NCBI GenBank assembly: GCA_937919945.1
Contig: CALESY010000048.1
Location: forward strand, 87,552 to 151,551
Length of the DNA stretch: 64,000 bases
Direction of reading: 5' to 3'
From: an uncultured Chitinophagaceae bacterium
GTDB taxonomy: Bacteria > Bacteroidota > Bacteroidia > Chitinophagales > Chitinophagaceae
Position numbers and translations under genes: made by a program. Positions 9,167 through 16,719 of the stretch are shown here, piece after piece; within the stretch, counting starts at the first letter, position 1, and each line of letters opens with the position of its first letter. Below the pieces are notes generated by a model. The model was given only the letters and a program-made list of their open reading frames with translations. It was not told the origin of the DNA and searched no databases.

Positions 9167-10354
9167 TTATTTGAAAGGATTCGAATACTTAATGTCGGTG
9201 ATAAACTTATTGTCTGATAGTGTATTAAGGAAAGCCACTATTGCATTCTTTTGCTGTTGTGTGAGGTTTAATGGTCTCGCTTGTCCAGTTACAGGGTCTT
9301 TGAGCCTGTTGTCAAGATTAGGATGGTTTTTCACACCAGTGCTATAATGCTCTATGACCTGCTCTATTGTCAAAAATCTGCCATCGTGCATATATGGTGC
9401 TGTTAGCATTACATTTCTCAATGATGGAGATTTGAATTTGCCATTATCAATAGCCCTGCCTGTAACTTTACCTACACCATTGTCATTATATACCAAATCA
9501 AGCCCGTTATTACGGGCAACAGGCATTGTTTGTAGCTCTGTATTGTGACAAGGACCTGCACAATTTGCATTGAATACTCTTAACCCTTGATTCTCTATTT
9601 GGCTGAAACCAGGCAAGTCTTCATTTGGAGCCGGTGGGTGCCCTAAAGTAGCCAAGCCATCATCATATTTAGATTGATAAGAGACCATTGATCGAATAAA
9701 TTGAGCTAGCGCTTTAGAAATTCTGTCTCTGGTTACACTTTCGTCTCCAAATGCTTTGCGGAACAGTACTTTGTAATAATCTTTTGCTGCCAGTTTCTTT
9801 TCAAGACTATCTAAAGTCATTCCCATTTCTACAGGATGCTGAATTGGCATAAGCGTTTGGTCTTCTAATGTTACAGCTCTTTCATCCCAGAAGAATCTAC
9901 CATTTGCATAATAACGAGCATTCGCAAGACTCATACTATTGCGGTCTGTAAGTCCCCCTAGAATGCCTTTGCTGAATTGTAAAGGATCGGTAAAACTATT
10001 TTCCTGCTTATGGCAAGAAGCGCAAGCTATTGTGTTATTCAGCGATAATGATTTATCATAAAACAGTACTCTGCCCAAAGTAGCGCCGTCATTAGTAATT
10101 GGGTTGATATTGACAGGTGTATTATCAGTTGACGATATTGGTGGGGCTCCAAAATGGAATGGTAAATTAAGTGCTATATAATTAAATGAAGATTCCGGTA
10201 AATTGAGCGTTGCAGTAATAATTTCATAGTCTGCCTTATTTATTGGAGTGCTATTGGTTGAAGGGCTAGCCGATGTATCTGTATTTTTCTTACAACTTAC
10301 GAAGAGAATAGCTGCTAATGCTATAGCACTGATTGTTTTATGTAGGATATGCAT
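9167..10354 (-). CDS. Dihaem cytochrome c peroxidase / MauG-family lipoprotein
   Basis: A 395-residue periplasmic lipoprotein: the signal peptide ends in ILFVSC, so C21 would be lipidated. The body matches the bacterial CcpA/MauG family, with a first haem motif CASCH (111-115), the ARYYANGRFFWDERA stretch, and the TAPYMHDGRFLT segment near the distal-haem methionine. These enzymes reduce H2O2 or carry out MauG-like oxidations. The second haem site reads CAGPCH (265-270), one residue longer than the canonical CxxCH; the codons TGT GCA GGT CCT TGT CAC are unambiguous. The gene stands alone, with no neighbouring cytochrome maturation genes. Confidence 0.88.
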   Translation of the reverse strand: MHILHKTISAIALAAILFVSCKKNTDTSASPSTNSTPINKADYEIITATLNLPESSFNYIALNLPFHFGAPPISSTDNTPVNINPITNDGATLGRVLFYDKSLSLNNTIACASCHKQENSFTDPLQFSKGILGGLTDRNSMSLANARYYANGRFFWDERAVTLEDQTLMPIQHPVEMGMTLDSLEKKLAAKDYYKVLFRKAFGDESVTRDRISKALAQFIRSMVSYQSKYDDGLATLGHPPAPNEDLPGFSQIENQGLRVFNANCAGPCHNTELQTMPVARNNGLDLVYNDNGVGKVTGRAIDNGKFKSPSLRNVMLTAPYMHDGRFLTIEQVIEHYSTGVKNHPNLDNRLKDPVTGQARPLNLTQQQKNAIVAFLNTLSDNKFITDIKYSNPFK

Positions 10355-10417
10355 AGTCCTATGTTTAATGTATGACTATTTAGACGTCAAATAGTTTAAT
10401 ATCCTTCTTTGCCGGGT

Positions 10418-10915
10418 TCACAATGTCTTTCGCATTACATAGTCATTCATCCAAAAGCCTTGGCCAATATCTATATCTTCGCTATAAACTATTTCAAAGC
10501 CCATTTTTTGGTAAAACCCGGTTGCTGGATTGTGGCGGTTTACATTCAATTCCAAAACAGATTTATTATCATTTCTGATGGCATCTTCAACAGCCCCTAA
10601 CAATAGCTTTCCATAGCCCAAACCCTTTGTATTTGTAAGGCAGTATAGCTTATGCAACTTAATGATGTTATGGTTTTCTGTTCTTGGGCCATATGATGCA
10701 AAACCTGTTGCTAAATTGTTTGCAAAAAGCAGGATATAGTTTTGACTGCCTTCTCTAATTTGTTTTGCTATCATATTTTCACTATACATGTTATCGAGCA
10801 TATAAGTTATTTGTTCAGCACTAATAATTTGGCTATAAGTAGGCCACCATATATGTGTGGCAAGTTGTCTGATTGTATCAATGTCAGCAATAGTAGCAGG
10901 ACGTATTAGTGTCAT
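10418..10915 (-). CDS. GNAT-family N-acetyltransferase
   Basis: A 165-residue single-domain GNAT protein. The acetyl-CoA loop is visible as TKGLGYGKLLLGAVEDAI (R/Q-x-x-G-x-G/A form). It is followed by the LELNVNRHNPATGFYQKMGF segment, in which the asparagine and the late tyrosine are typical. These enzymes move an acetyl group from acetyl-CoA to an amine; the substrate is not predictable. It lies 63 bases upstream of the dihaem peroxidase on the same strand, so co-transcription is possible but a functional link is not suggested. Confidence 0.85.
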   Translation of the reverse strand: MTLIRPATIADIDTIRQLATHIWWPTYSQIISAEQITYMLDNMYSENMIAKQIREGSQNYILLFANNLATGFASYGPRTENHNIIKLHKLYCLTNTKGLGYGKLLLGAVEDAIRNDNKSVLELNVNRHNPATGFYQKMGFEIVYSEDIDIGQGFWMNDYVMRKTL

Positions 10916-11020
10916 TTGGTAAAAATAGTATGTAGTATTGAATATGTATCTTTTGTAAATTATTTGGCTAAGTGGGTTTACCGATTGCTTTTTTGCAGAT
11001 TGCTTCTTATTTTCACATTC

Positions 11021-11194
11021 ATGAAAAAGCTGATTGTTTTTGCGGGTGTATTATTTGCCCTTACTGCAATATTAGAATCTTGTGGACCATCTCATAAAGT
11101 GCCACGTCCACAGGTTCATCCTCGTCCGCCAAGGAAGATGACAATGGTTATGCCTTCACCTGTTCAGCACACTGCTGTACAAACGATAGCGTAA
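11021..11194 (+). CDS. Short proline/histidine-rich lipoprotein, unknown function
   Basis: A 57-residue reading frame from the ATG at 11021. It begins MKKLIVFAGVLFALTAILESC, a signal peptide with a lipobox ending at C21. It continues with a short basic, proline-rich tail (PRPQVHPRPPRK) and no recognisable fold. A longer in-frame extension to 10916 overlaps the promoter region of the divergent gene and would bury the signal peptide, so it was rejected. Small lipoproteins of this type are common in Bacteroidota. A weak hairpin terminator follows. Confidence 0.6.
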   Translation: MKKLIVFAGVLFALTAILESCGPSHKVPRPQVHPRPPRKMTMVMPSPVQHTAVQTIA

Positions 11195-11221
11195 TATTTT
11201 AATACCATTTTCATGGCTACA

Positions 11222-11243
11222 CCCGGCTCTGACCGGGATTTTT
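11222..11243 (+). terminator. Short intrinsic terminator after the small lipoprotein gene
   Basis: A 5-bp GC stem, CCCGG (11222-11226) with CCGGG (11233-11237), a 6-base loop, then ATTTTTG. The stem is short, so confidence is moderate. Confidence 0.5.
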
Positions 11244-11259
11244 GCTTTATACTTAATGC

Positions 11260-11670
11260 ATGAAAACGTACTGTTTTGTAACGCTTTTTTTAGCTTGCAG
11301 CATTGCTAGTGCACAAGATGTAAATGATTGGGTTAAATATAGTAATTATCCCAAAACGGGCATTTATACAACTACTATAGCTTCATTGCTTGCTAAACCA
11401 GTGATGATGAGCAAACAAGAGGGGTGTAGGGTTCTGTCATTTGATATGTTTGGAGAGGTGCATAAAACAAAAAAAGAAGTTGGTCCAGTATCTTCTGATG
11501 GTGCACACATAAGCGCAGCACAAAAGACATTAATTAAGAAAGTAGGTGAGAAAGGAACGATATGGATATACAATGTCAAGTTGCAATGTAATGATGGGAC
11601 TACTCACAGCTTCGGTAAAGAAAAGGGAAGTTTTGCAGTGTACTATTTCAGGATAAAGGATAAAAAATAA
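11260..11670 (+). CDS. Small secreted protein, resembles the GldM C-terminal domain
   Basis: A 136-residue protein with a signal peptide ending SIASAQD. The mature part has a stretch ISAAQKTLIKKVGEKGTIWIYN followed by VKLQCNDGTTHSF and a final beta strand. The pattern of an IS-x-x-x-K helix, then G-x-x-I-x-I-x-x-(I/V)-x-x-x-x-x-D-G-x-x-x-x-L/F, resembles the C-terminal domain of the gliding/T9SS protein GldM, seen also in stand-alone periplasmic proteins of Bacteroidota. Domain identity is an inference from pattern only. Its function is unknown. It sits between the small lipoprotein and the convergent yceI gene, with a shared terminator at its stop codon. Confidence 0.68.
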   Translation: MKTYCFVTLFLACSIASAQDVNDWVKYSNYPKTGIYTTTIASLLAKPVMMSKQEGCRVLSFDMFGEVHKTKKEVGPVSSDGAHISAAQKTLIKKVGEKGTIWIYNVKLQCNDGTTHSFGKEKGSFAVYYFRIKDKK

Positions 11671-11695
11671 AGCAGTCCTGAAAATCAGGACTGCT
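11671..11695. terminator. Bidirectional hairpin terminator
   Basis: Perfect 11-bp arms AGCAGTCCTGA (11671-11681) and TCAGGACTGCT (11685-11695) with an AAA loop, A-rich before and after. It separates the convergent secreted-protein gene and yceI. Confidence 0.8.
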
Positions 11696-11727
11696 CAAAA
11701 AACCACCATTTACCACTTAACCTATGC

Positions 11728-12351
11728 TTATGCTTTTTGCTGAGCAAACTCAACTTTTATTTCCATATTTACTTCATCACCAACTACAGCACCACCTGCT
11801 TCTGTCATGGCGCTCCATTTCAGACCATAATCTTTACGGTTGATTTTGCCGGTAGCTTTGAAGCCTGCTTTTGTATTACCCCAAGGATCTTTTACAGTGC
11901 CACCATATACAACGTTCAATTTCACTTTCTTCGTTACATCGCGAATAGTAAGGTTGCCTTCCAATACATATTGGTTGCCCTTTACTTTTTTGAATGAAGT
12001 ACTGGTAAACTTCATAGTAGGATATTTCTCTGCATTGAAGAAATCATCGCTCTTGAGGTGACCATCGCGTTTTTCATCATCTGTGTTGATGCTATTTACA
12101 TCTACCGAAAAATTGATAGCAGCATTATTAAAGTCTGCGCTTGGTGAAGTTACTGAGCCGTCAAATACTCGGAAGGTACCCTCTGTTTCAGATATTACAA
12201 GGTGAGATACACTGAACTTAACACCTGAGTGGCTGCGGTCTAGGTTCCATTTAGTAGGCGTTTCTGCTGCTGCCATTGGCTTTTTTGCAGACTGTGCTAC
12301 CATAATCATAGGCATAAAAGCCATAGCTGAAAGGATTAATAATTTTTTCAT
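11728..12351 (-). CDS. YceI-family periplasmic lipid-binding-type protein
   Basis: A 207-residue exported protein starting at the ATG at 12351 (MKKLLILSAMAFMPMIMVAQ signal peptide). An in-frame extension to 12405 lies across the promoter and was rejected. The mature domain has the YceI pattern: WNLDRSHSGVKFSVSHLVIS at the start, FDGSV, SINTDDEKRDGHLKSDDFF and KYPTMKF, then G-L-T-I-R-D-V-T-K. YceI proteins are lipocalin-like barrels that bind polyisoprenoid molecules in the periplasm, and some are stress-induced. Transcription probably begins at the box at 12391-12398. No partner gene such as a cytochrome b561 is adjacent. Confidence 0.93.
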   Translation of the reverse strand: MKKLLILSAMAFMPMIMVAQSAKKPMAAAETPTKWNLDRSHSGVKFSVSHLVISETEGTFRVFDGSVTSPSADFNNAAINFSVDVNSINTDDEKRDGHLKSDDFFNAEKYPTMKFTSTSFKKVKGNQYVLEGNLTIRDVTKKVKLNVVYGGTVKDPWGNTKAGFKATGKINRKDYGLKWSAMTEAGGAVVGDEVNMEIKVEFAQQKA

Positions 12352-12390
12352 AACTGTTGATTTTGAGAATATTTTATAATGTTTATACAA

Positions 12391-12423
12391 CAAATGTACG
12401 TACATCTAAATTTTATTTCCAAA
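12391..12423 (-). promoter_or_regulatory. Promoter of the YceI-family gene
   Basis: Read on the minus strand: TTTG at 12423-12420, a 21-base spacer, then TACATTTG at 12398-12391. Both elements fit the Bacteroidota consensus. The predicted start near 12384 gives a leader of about 33 nt. Confidence 0.6.
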
Positions 12424-12478
12424 TAACTTTAGCTTATACGGGTATGGATTAGGGAAATATTAACGATATTAGTTTGTT

Positions 12479-13054
12479 ATGAAATACATAGAAATGCCCG
12501 ATACTGGCATTATAGAAACAGAAAGGTTGTTATTGAAAGAGTTAACTCCTGAGTTGATGGGTTATATTTTTAATTGTATGAATATATCGGATGGTATGTC
12601 TTTTTTAGGCATAGAGAAGCAAGAAAGCTATGATCTTGAAAAACGTAAATGGGAAGAAGGTATTATTGGTTTCGACTTAGGATACAAGGGCTTTAATATG
12701 ATGTTGAAGTGCACAAAACAAGTAGTAGGTAAAATTGGGTATCATACTTGGAAGCCATCTCATAGAAGGTCTGAGATTGGTTATGCCATAAGTATTGACA
12801 GTTATAAACAAAATGGATACATGAAAGAGGCAATGAAACCATTCCTGATTTATGGATTTGAGAAGATGAACCTTAATAGAATAGAGGCTTTTATAAGTCC
12901 GTTGAATACTCCTTCAATAAAGTTGATTGAGAGATATGGCTTTACAAAAGAAGGCTTGCTCAGACAGCATTACGGAAGGAACGCTGTAGCCGAAGATTCT
13001 GCTGTTTATGGACTATTGCTGTCTGAGTATCAATCTATTAAACATACGTGGTAG
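12479..13054 (+). CDS. GNAT acetyltransferase, RimJ/RimL type
   Basis: A 191-residue protein. After a short N-terminus comes IIETERLLLKELTPEL, the characteristic opening of RimJ/RimL-like acetyltransferases (T-E-R-L-x-L-R/K). Further on are IGYHTWKPSHRRSEIGYAI, a GYMKEAMKPFL acetyl-CoA region and the NTPSIKLIERYGFTKEGLLR end, where N-x-x-S-x-x-L/I-x-E-x-x-G-F is diagnostic. Members acetylate protein N-termini or small molecules. No neighbour suggests the substrate. It uses the ATG at 12479, preceded by an AT-rich stretch without a clear ribosome-binding site. Confidence 0.88.
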   Translation: MKYIEMPDTGIIETERLLLKELTPELMGYIFNCMNISDGMSFLGIEKQESYDLEKRKWEEGIIGFDLGYKGFNMMLKCTKQVVGKIGYHTWKPSHRRSEIGYAISIDSYKQNGYMKEAMKPFLIYGFEKMNLNRIEAFISPLNTPSIKLIERYGFTKEGLLRQHYGRNAVAEDSAVYGLLLSEYQSIKHTW

Positions 13055-13081
13055 AGAGTAAAAAAATAGGGATAAAAAGCG

Positions 13082-13089
13082 TACGTTTG
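13082..13089 (+). promoter_or_regulatory. -7 promoter box of the acyl-CoA dehydrogenase gene
   Basis: TACGTTTG matches TAnnTTTG and lies 25 bases before the ATG at 13115. No good -33 element is seen. Confidence 0.5.
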
Positions 13090-13114
13090 CAGCACCAAAT
13101 TTTTATTATACAAT

Positions 13115-14257
13115 ATGAATTTTCAACTCACAGAGGAGCAATTAGCAGTACAGGCAGCGGCCCGCGAATTTGCGAAGAATGAACTGTTGCCGGGTGTTAT
13201 TGAGCGTGATGAACACCAGAAGTTTCCGGCAGAACAAGTAAAGAAACTTGGCGAACTTGGTTTTATGGGTATGATGGTTGACCCAAAATATGGTGGTTCT
13301 GGTATGGATACAGTGTCTTATGTATTGGCTATGGAAGAAATCTCTAAAGTAGATGCTTCTACCTCTGTATGTATGAGTGTAAACAATTCGCTTGTTTGTT
13401 GGGGTTTGGAAACATATGGCAACGAAGAGCAAAAGCAAACTTACCTGACAGAAATGGCAAGTGGTCAGAAAATAGGAGCTTTCTTGCTGAGCGAACCCGA
13501 AGCAGGTTCTGATGCTACATCGCAGCGCACTACTGCCGAAGATATGGGTGACTACTACCTGTTGAATGGCACAAAAAACTGGATAACAAACGGTAGCACT
13601 GCATCTTACTACTTAGTAATCGCACAAACCTACCCCGATAAAAAGCACAAAGGTATTAATGCGTTGATAGTGCATAAAGACTGGCCAGGTGTAACGGTAG
13701 GCGCTAAAGAAAATAAACTTGGTATTCGTGGTAGCGATACGCACAGTATTATGTTTCAGGATGTGAAAGTGCCTAAAGCCAACCGTATTGGCGATGATGG
13801 CTTCGGTTTCACATTTGCCATGAAAGTATTAGCAGGTGGACGTATCGGTATTGCCGCACAAGCATTGGGTATAGCTAGCGGCGCGTACGAACTGGCATTG
13901 AAATATTCTAAAGAGCGTAAAGCATTCGGTACAGAAATATCAAACCACCAATCCATTGCTTTCAAATTGGCAGATATGGCTACGGCTATTGAGGGTGCAA
14001 GGCTGATGGTCATTAAATCTGCATGGACGAAAGACCAAGGTAAAGATTATACACTCTCTGCATCTATGGCAAAGCTGTATGCATCTGAAATAGCACAGTG
14101 GGTAACCAACGAAGCTGTACAGATACATGGTGGCTATGGCTACGTAAAAGAATTCCACGTAGAACGTTTGATGCGTGATGCGAAGATTACACAGATATAC
14201 GAAGGTACTAGCGAGGTACAGAAAATTGTTATTAGCCGTACGGTATTGAAAGACTAA
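13115..14257 (+). CDS. Acyl-CoA dehydrogenase (short/medium-chain type)
   Basis: A 380-residue flavoenzyme that introduces the alpha-beta double bond in acyl-CoA and passes electrons to ETF. The usual family length is matched exactly. Visible signatures: FLLSEPEAGSDA (FAD/substrate site), KNWITNG, GGRIGIAAQALGIASGAYE, QIHGGYGYVKEF and the C-terminal IYEGTSEVQKIVISR. In this family the glutamate of YEGTSE acts as the catalytic base in butyryl-/short-chain enzymes. A role in fatty-acid or branched-chain amino-acid oxidation is likely; chain specificity cannot be read. A promoter box lies upstream and a clear terminator follows, so it is probably transcribed alone. Confidence 0.95.
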   Translation: MNFQLTEEQLAVQAAAREFAKNELLPGVIERDEHQKFPAEQVKKLGELGFMGMMVDPKYGGSGMDTVSYVLAMEEISKVDASTSVCMSVNNSLVCWGLETYGNEEQKQTYLTEMASGQKIGAFLLSEPEAGSDATSQRTTAEDMGDYYLLNGTKNWITNGSTASYYLVIAQTYPDKKHKGINALIVHKDWPGVTVGAKENKLGIRGSDTHSIMFQDVKVPKANRIGDDGFGFTFAMKVLAGGRIGIAAQALGIASGAYELALKYSKERKAFGTEISNHQSIAFKLADMATAIEGARLMVIKSAWTKDQGKDYTLSASMAKLYASEIAQWVTNEAVQIHGGYGYVKEFHVERLMRDAKITQIYEGTSEVQKIVISRTVLKD

Positions 14258-14277
14258 GTTCGTTTTCAAATAATAAG

Positions 14278-14308
14278 AAAGAGGTGATACTTATATATCA
14301 CCTCTTTT
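14278..14308. terminator. Hairpin terminator between acyl-CoA dehydrogenase and the nuclease-fold gene
   Basis: Perfect 12-bp arms AAAGAGGTGATA (14278-14289) and TATCACCTCTTT (14296-14307), a 6-base loop, and a short T run. It serves the convergent pair. Confidence 0.85.
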
Positions 14309-14332
14309 GTTTTCTATTGTAGTTAGGTAGCC

Positions 14333-15373
14333 TTACCACTTTACTATTTCTTTATTCTTGGCATTGATAAGTTTCCCTGGTTTTTCTTTGAATATCAATT
14401 CGTGCGGTGCTGCTGTCAGTTGGTTATTATCATCAACACAATCGTGCAGTGCATATACCGTAGTAGTGTTTAAGTCGCCCTCATTGTCAAAAAAATCATC
14501 CAGCATTACTAACTGATCGGGCGACTTAGCTAGGTAAGATTTAAAATCAAGTTGATGGATGCCTACATGCGCAGACACCAACCATGCTACTTGCCTGCGA
14601 TAAACTTTCGGGTATATCACCGCTCCTTTGTCATCGCCAATACTGAAGTCTTCCTCTACCGGTGGCTTTCTGTATATCAAATCCCAATCAAAATGGTTAA
14701 GGTCTGTTGTAATGGCTTTGCCGGTTCTGTTCTTTTTTGTCTTGCCTTTTTTCCACGCTTTGAGAAATAAATCTATCTCATCTGTTTTCATGGATGTATA
14801 GAATGCAGGCAACCCCCAGCCGTTTTCTACCAGCCAAAGATTGATGTCTTTTTTATTGCCTATTATGATATTGCCAACAAACCTACCGTAGGTATCTACT
14901 GCCTCATGAGGTGCATCTACCTGTGTTTCAAACGTAGCTTTTATCATGCCCTTGTTATCTGCAAATTGCGACAGGTAAATGGCTAATGCAACCGTAGCGC
15001 TTTCCGCAAAGCTTTGTCTGCGCTCCTCATTTATTTCGTTGAACGCTGCACGTTCTGAGTCAGATACATCGGCTGTTTTTTTCAATGGAGATGCTTTGTA
15101 ATGAAGCTCCGGAGCATCGACGCCTTGCAGGCGCACAGTGATCGTTTGCTCGCCCGTCTTCTTGCTTGTTTTGACTACTTCAGATGTAATGCTGCCTTTC
15201 GATTTGGCACCGTAATATACTTTGGTGGTTTTAAAAGCACCACTATTGCCAGCCCTATACTTGAATGAGTTATTGCCAACAATGAGCTTTATTTTCGTAG
15301 TATCGGCATCAGATGAGCCTGCAGGCCAAAACTGGTTGATGTCTATTTGCCCTTGTATTCTTAATGTTCCCAT
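14333..15373 (-). CDS. Staphylococcal-nuclease-fold protein with unusual N- and C-terminal extensions
   Basis: A 346-residue protein. The central part carries the SNase signature: TVRLQGVDAPELHY supplies the arginine, aspartate and glutamate equivalent to R35, D40 and E43 of staphylococcal nuclease. VDTYGRFVGNIII then supplies the R87 equivalent. An upstream DADTTKIKL may correspond to the calcium-binding D21 strand but is separated by ~50 extra residues. About 100 residues after the SNase domain have no recognisable fold. No signal peptide is visible, unlike most secreted thermonucleases. Likely a nucleic-acid hydrolase, but the location and the role of the extensions are unknown. Confidence 0.75.
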   Translation of the reverse strand: MGTLRIQGQIDINQFWPAGSSDADTTKIKLIVGNNSFKYRAGNSGAFKTTKVYYGAKSKGSITSEVVKTSKKTGEQTITVRLQGVDAPELHYKASPLKKTADVSDSERAAFNEINEERRQSFAESATVALAIYLSQFADNKGMIKATFETQVDAPHEAVDTYGRFVGNIIIGNKKDINLWLVENGWGLPAFYTSMKTDEIDLFLKAWKKGKTKKNRTGKAITTDLNHFDWDLIYRKPPVEEDFSIGDDKGAVIYPKVYRRQVAWLVSAHVGIHQLDFKSYLAKSPDQLVMLDDFFDNEGDLNTTTVYALHDCVDDNNQLTAAPHELIFKEKPGKLINAKNKEIVKW

Positions 15374-15505
15374 GTAGTATTGTTTTTATCAGTTAATAAT
15401 ATAAAAGTATAATATATTATTAACAACACTAACAATCGTCTATGGCATAACAATTTTATAATGGCTGTTTACTAATAACTGAATTAGTAATTAGTTTTTC
15501 GGATT

Positions 15506-16519
15506 TTACATCAATATATCATGCACAGGTTCTGCTTTGGGTGGCAGGTCTTCTTCGCCCAGCATTTCGCGTAGGTCTATCTCTATAGTGCGGCATAATG
15601 CCGTCATTGGTACGTCGTTAATCGAGTTTTCAAAAGGATTCTCGCTACTTGAGCCTACTATCTCCATTGTGTTGAATACCCAAGATATAAGGCAATGAAA
15701 CGGGATAACCAACCATTCAAACTCTTCCCCTAATTTCTGAAACTCGTTTATCAGCCCGAAAGGCAGCAGCAGGATGAATATCCATGTGAATACAAAGCTG
15801 AAATAAGCATATTGCCTTGGGAAAGGAAAGTTTTTGATGCGCTCGGCAGCGCCTTGCTGGTTGTACAATTCAGCTAACGTACGTGTCATTTCTACATGAT
15901 GAAAAGAATCTATCATGCCCTTACTATATAGTTCTTCAATATCTTTCGATTGCCTCCTTATAAGTTGTGTGGCGGCATTGCGGTTTTTTACACTGGCTTC
16001 CACTTCATCAATGCTCAGGTAGGGTTGCAGTTCCTTATCCATAGACTCCATGTGAAAAGCATCTTCATGAGCCACTAATCTTTGCCCTGTTTTGTACGCT
16101 TGCTCCCAATAGGTAGGGCGGCGTAGTTGTAAGCGCAGCGCATTCAGGAAGGCTAAATGTCTGTATATCAGCTTGCGGTGTATTTCTTCCAGTTCTATCT
16201 GCCCGCATTGCTCTTCTACTCGTTTGTTGTTCACAAAGTCTAATACCTGTATACCCCAAGTGCGGCTGCTGTTTACCAATGCGCCCCATATGCGCCTCGC
16301 TTCCCAAAGCCTGTCGTACGAAGAATTGTTCTTGAAGCCGATATAAAAAGCTACCGCTACCGCAATAGCAGATATAGGTAGAAAAGGCACTTGCAAAAAA
16401 TGCATGTCAAACGCACGGTGTGCAGCTACTACTGCACTACTGTATAGTACAAAGAAGATGATATACTTCCATGCATACAGCATGATGATACTCCACTTAA
16501 TGGTTCGGCGTGTGTACAT
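15506..16519 (-). CDS. Bestrophin-family membrane channel
   Basis: A 337-residue membrane protein of the bestrophin/RFP-TM (former UPF0187) family, pentameric ion channels of the inner membrane. Hydrophobic helices are seen near residues 10-32, 45-62, ~235-255 and ~265-285. Diagnostic stretches are YIGFKNNSSYDRLWEARRIW and ALVNSSRTWG after the second helix, and a late NPFENSINDVPMTALCRTIE segment in which the acidic/polar run is typical. Prokaryotic members include cation- as well as anion-selective channels, so selectivity is left open. The ATG at 16519 begins MYTRRTIKW. It has its own strand block and no clear partner. Confidence 0.9.
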   Translation of the reverse strand: MYTRRTIKWSIIMLYAWKYIIFFVLYSSAVVAAHRAFDMHFLQVPFLPISAIAVAVAFYIGFKNNSSYDRLWEARRIWGALVNSSRTWGIQVLDFVNNKRVEEQCGQIELEEIHRKLIYRHLAFLNALRLQLRRPTYWEQAYKTGQRLVAHEDAFHMESMDKELQPYLSIDEVEASVKNRNAATQLIRRQSKDIEELYSKGMIDSFHHVEMTRTLAELYNQQGAAERIKNFPFPRQYAYFSFVFTWIFILLLPFGLINEFQKLGEEFEWLVIPFHCLISWVFNTMEIVGSSSENPFENSINDVPMTALCRTIEIDLREMLGEEDLPPKAEPVHDILM

Positions 16520-16682
16520 TGATTATTGCGATATGGTTATACTAATATACAAGTCAATATCCGCTTTTATGTATTTACGGGCATAGTTGTTAACGATGAC
16601 CTCATAAAGATGCGTACACGAATACGGTTCATTTATTTTAGTCTTATTTCTAATATTTTAAGGTTATCCCGTTTATTAGCTG

Positions 16683-16690
16683 TATCTTTG
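16683..16690 (+). promoter_or_regulatory. -7 promoter box of the DEAD-box helicase gene
   Basis: TATCTTTG matches TAnnTTTG and lies 29 bases before the ATG at 16720. A -33 TTTG is not evident. Confidence 0.5.
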
Positions 16691-16719
16691 CGGCTTCTTA
16701 TTAAAAAGTTCTTTATTAG

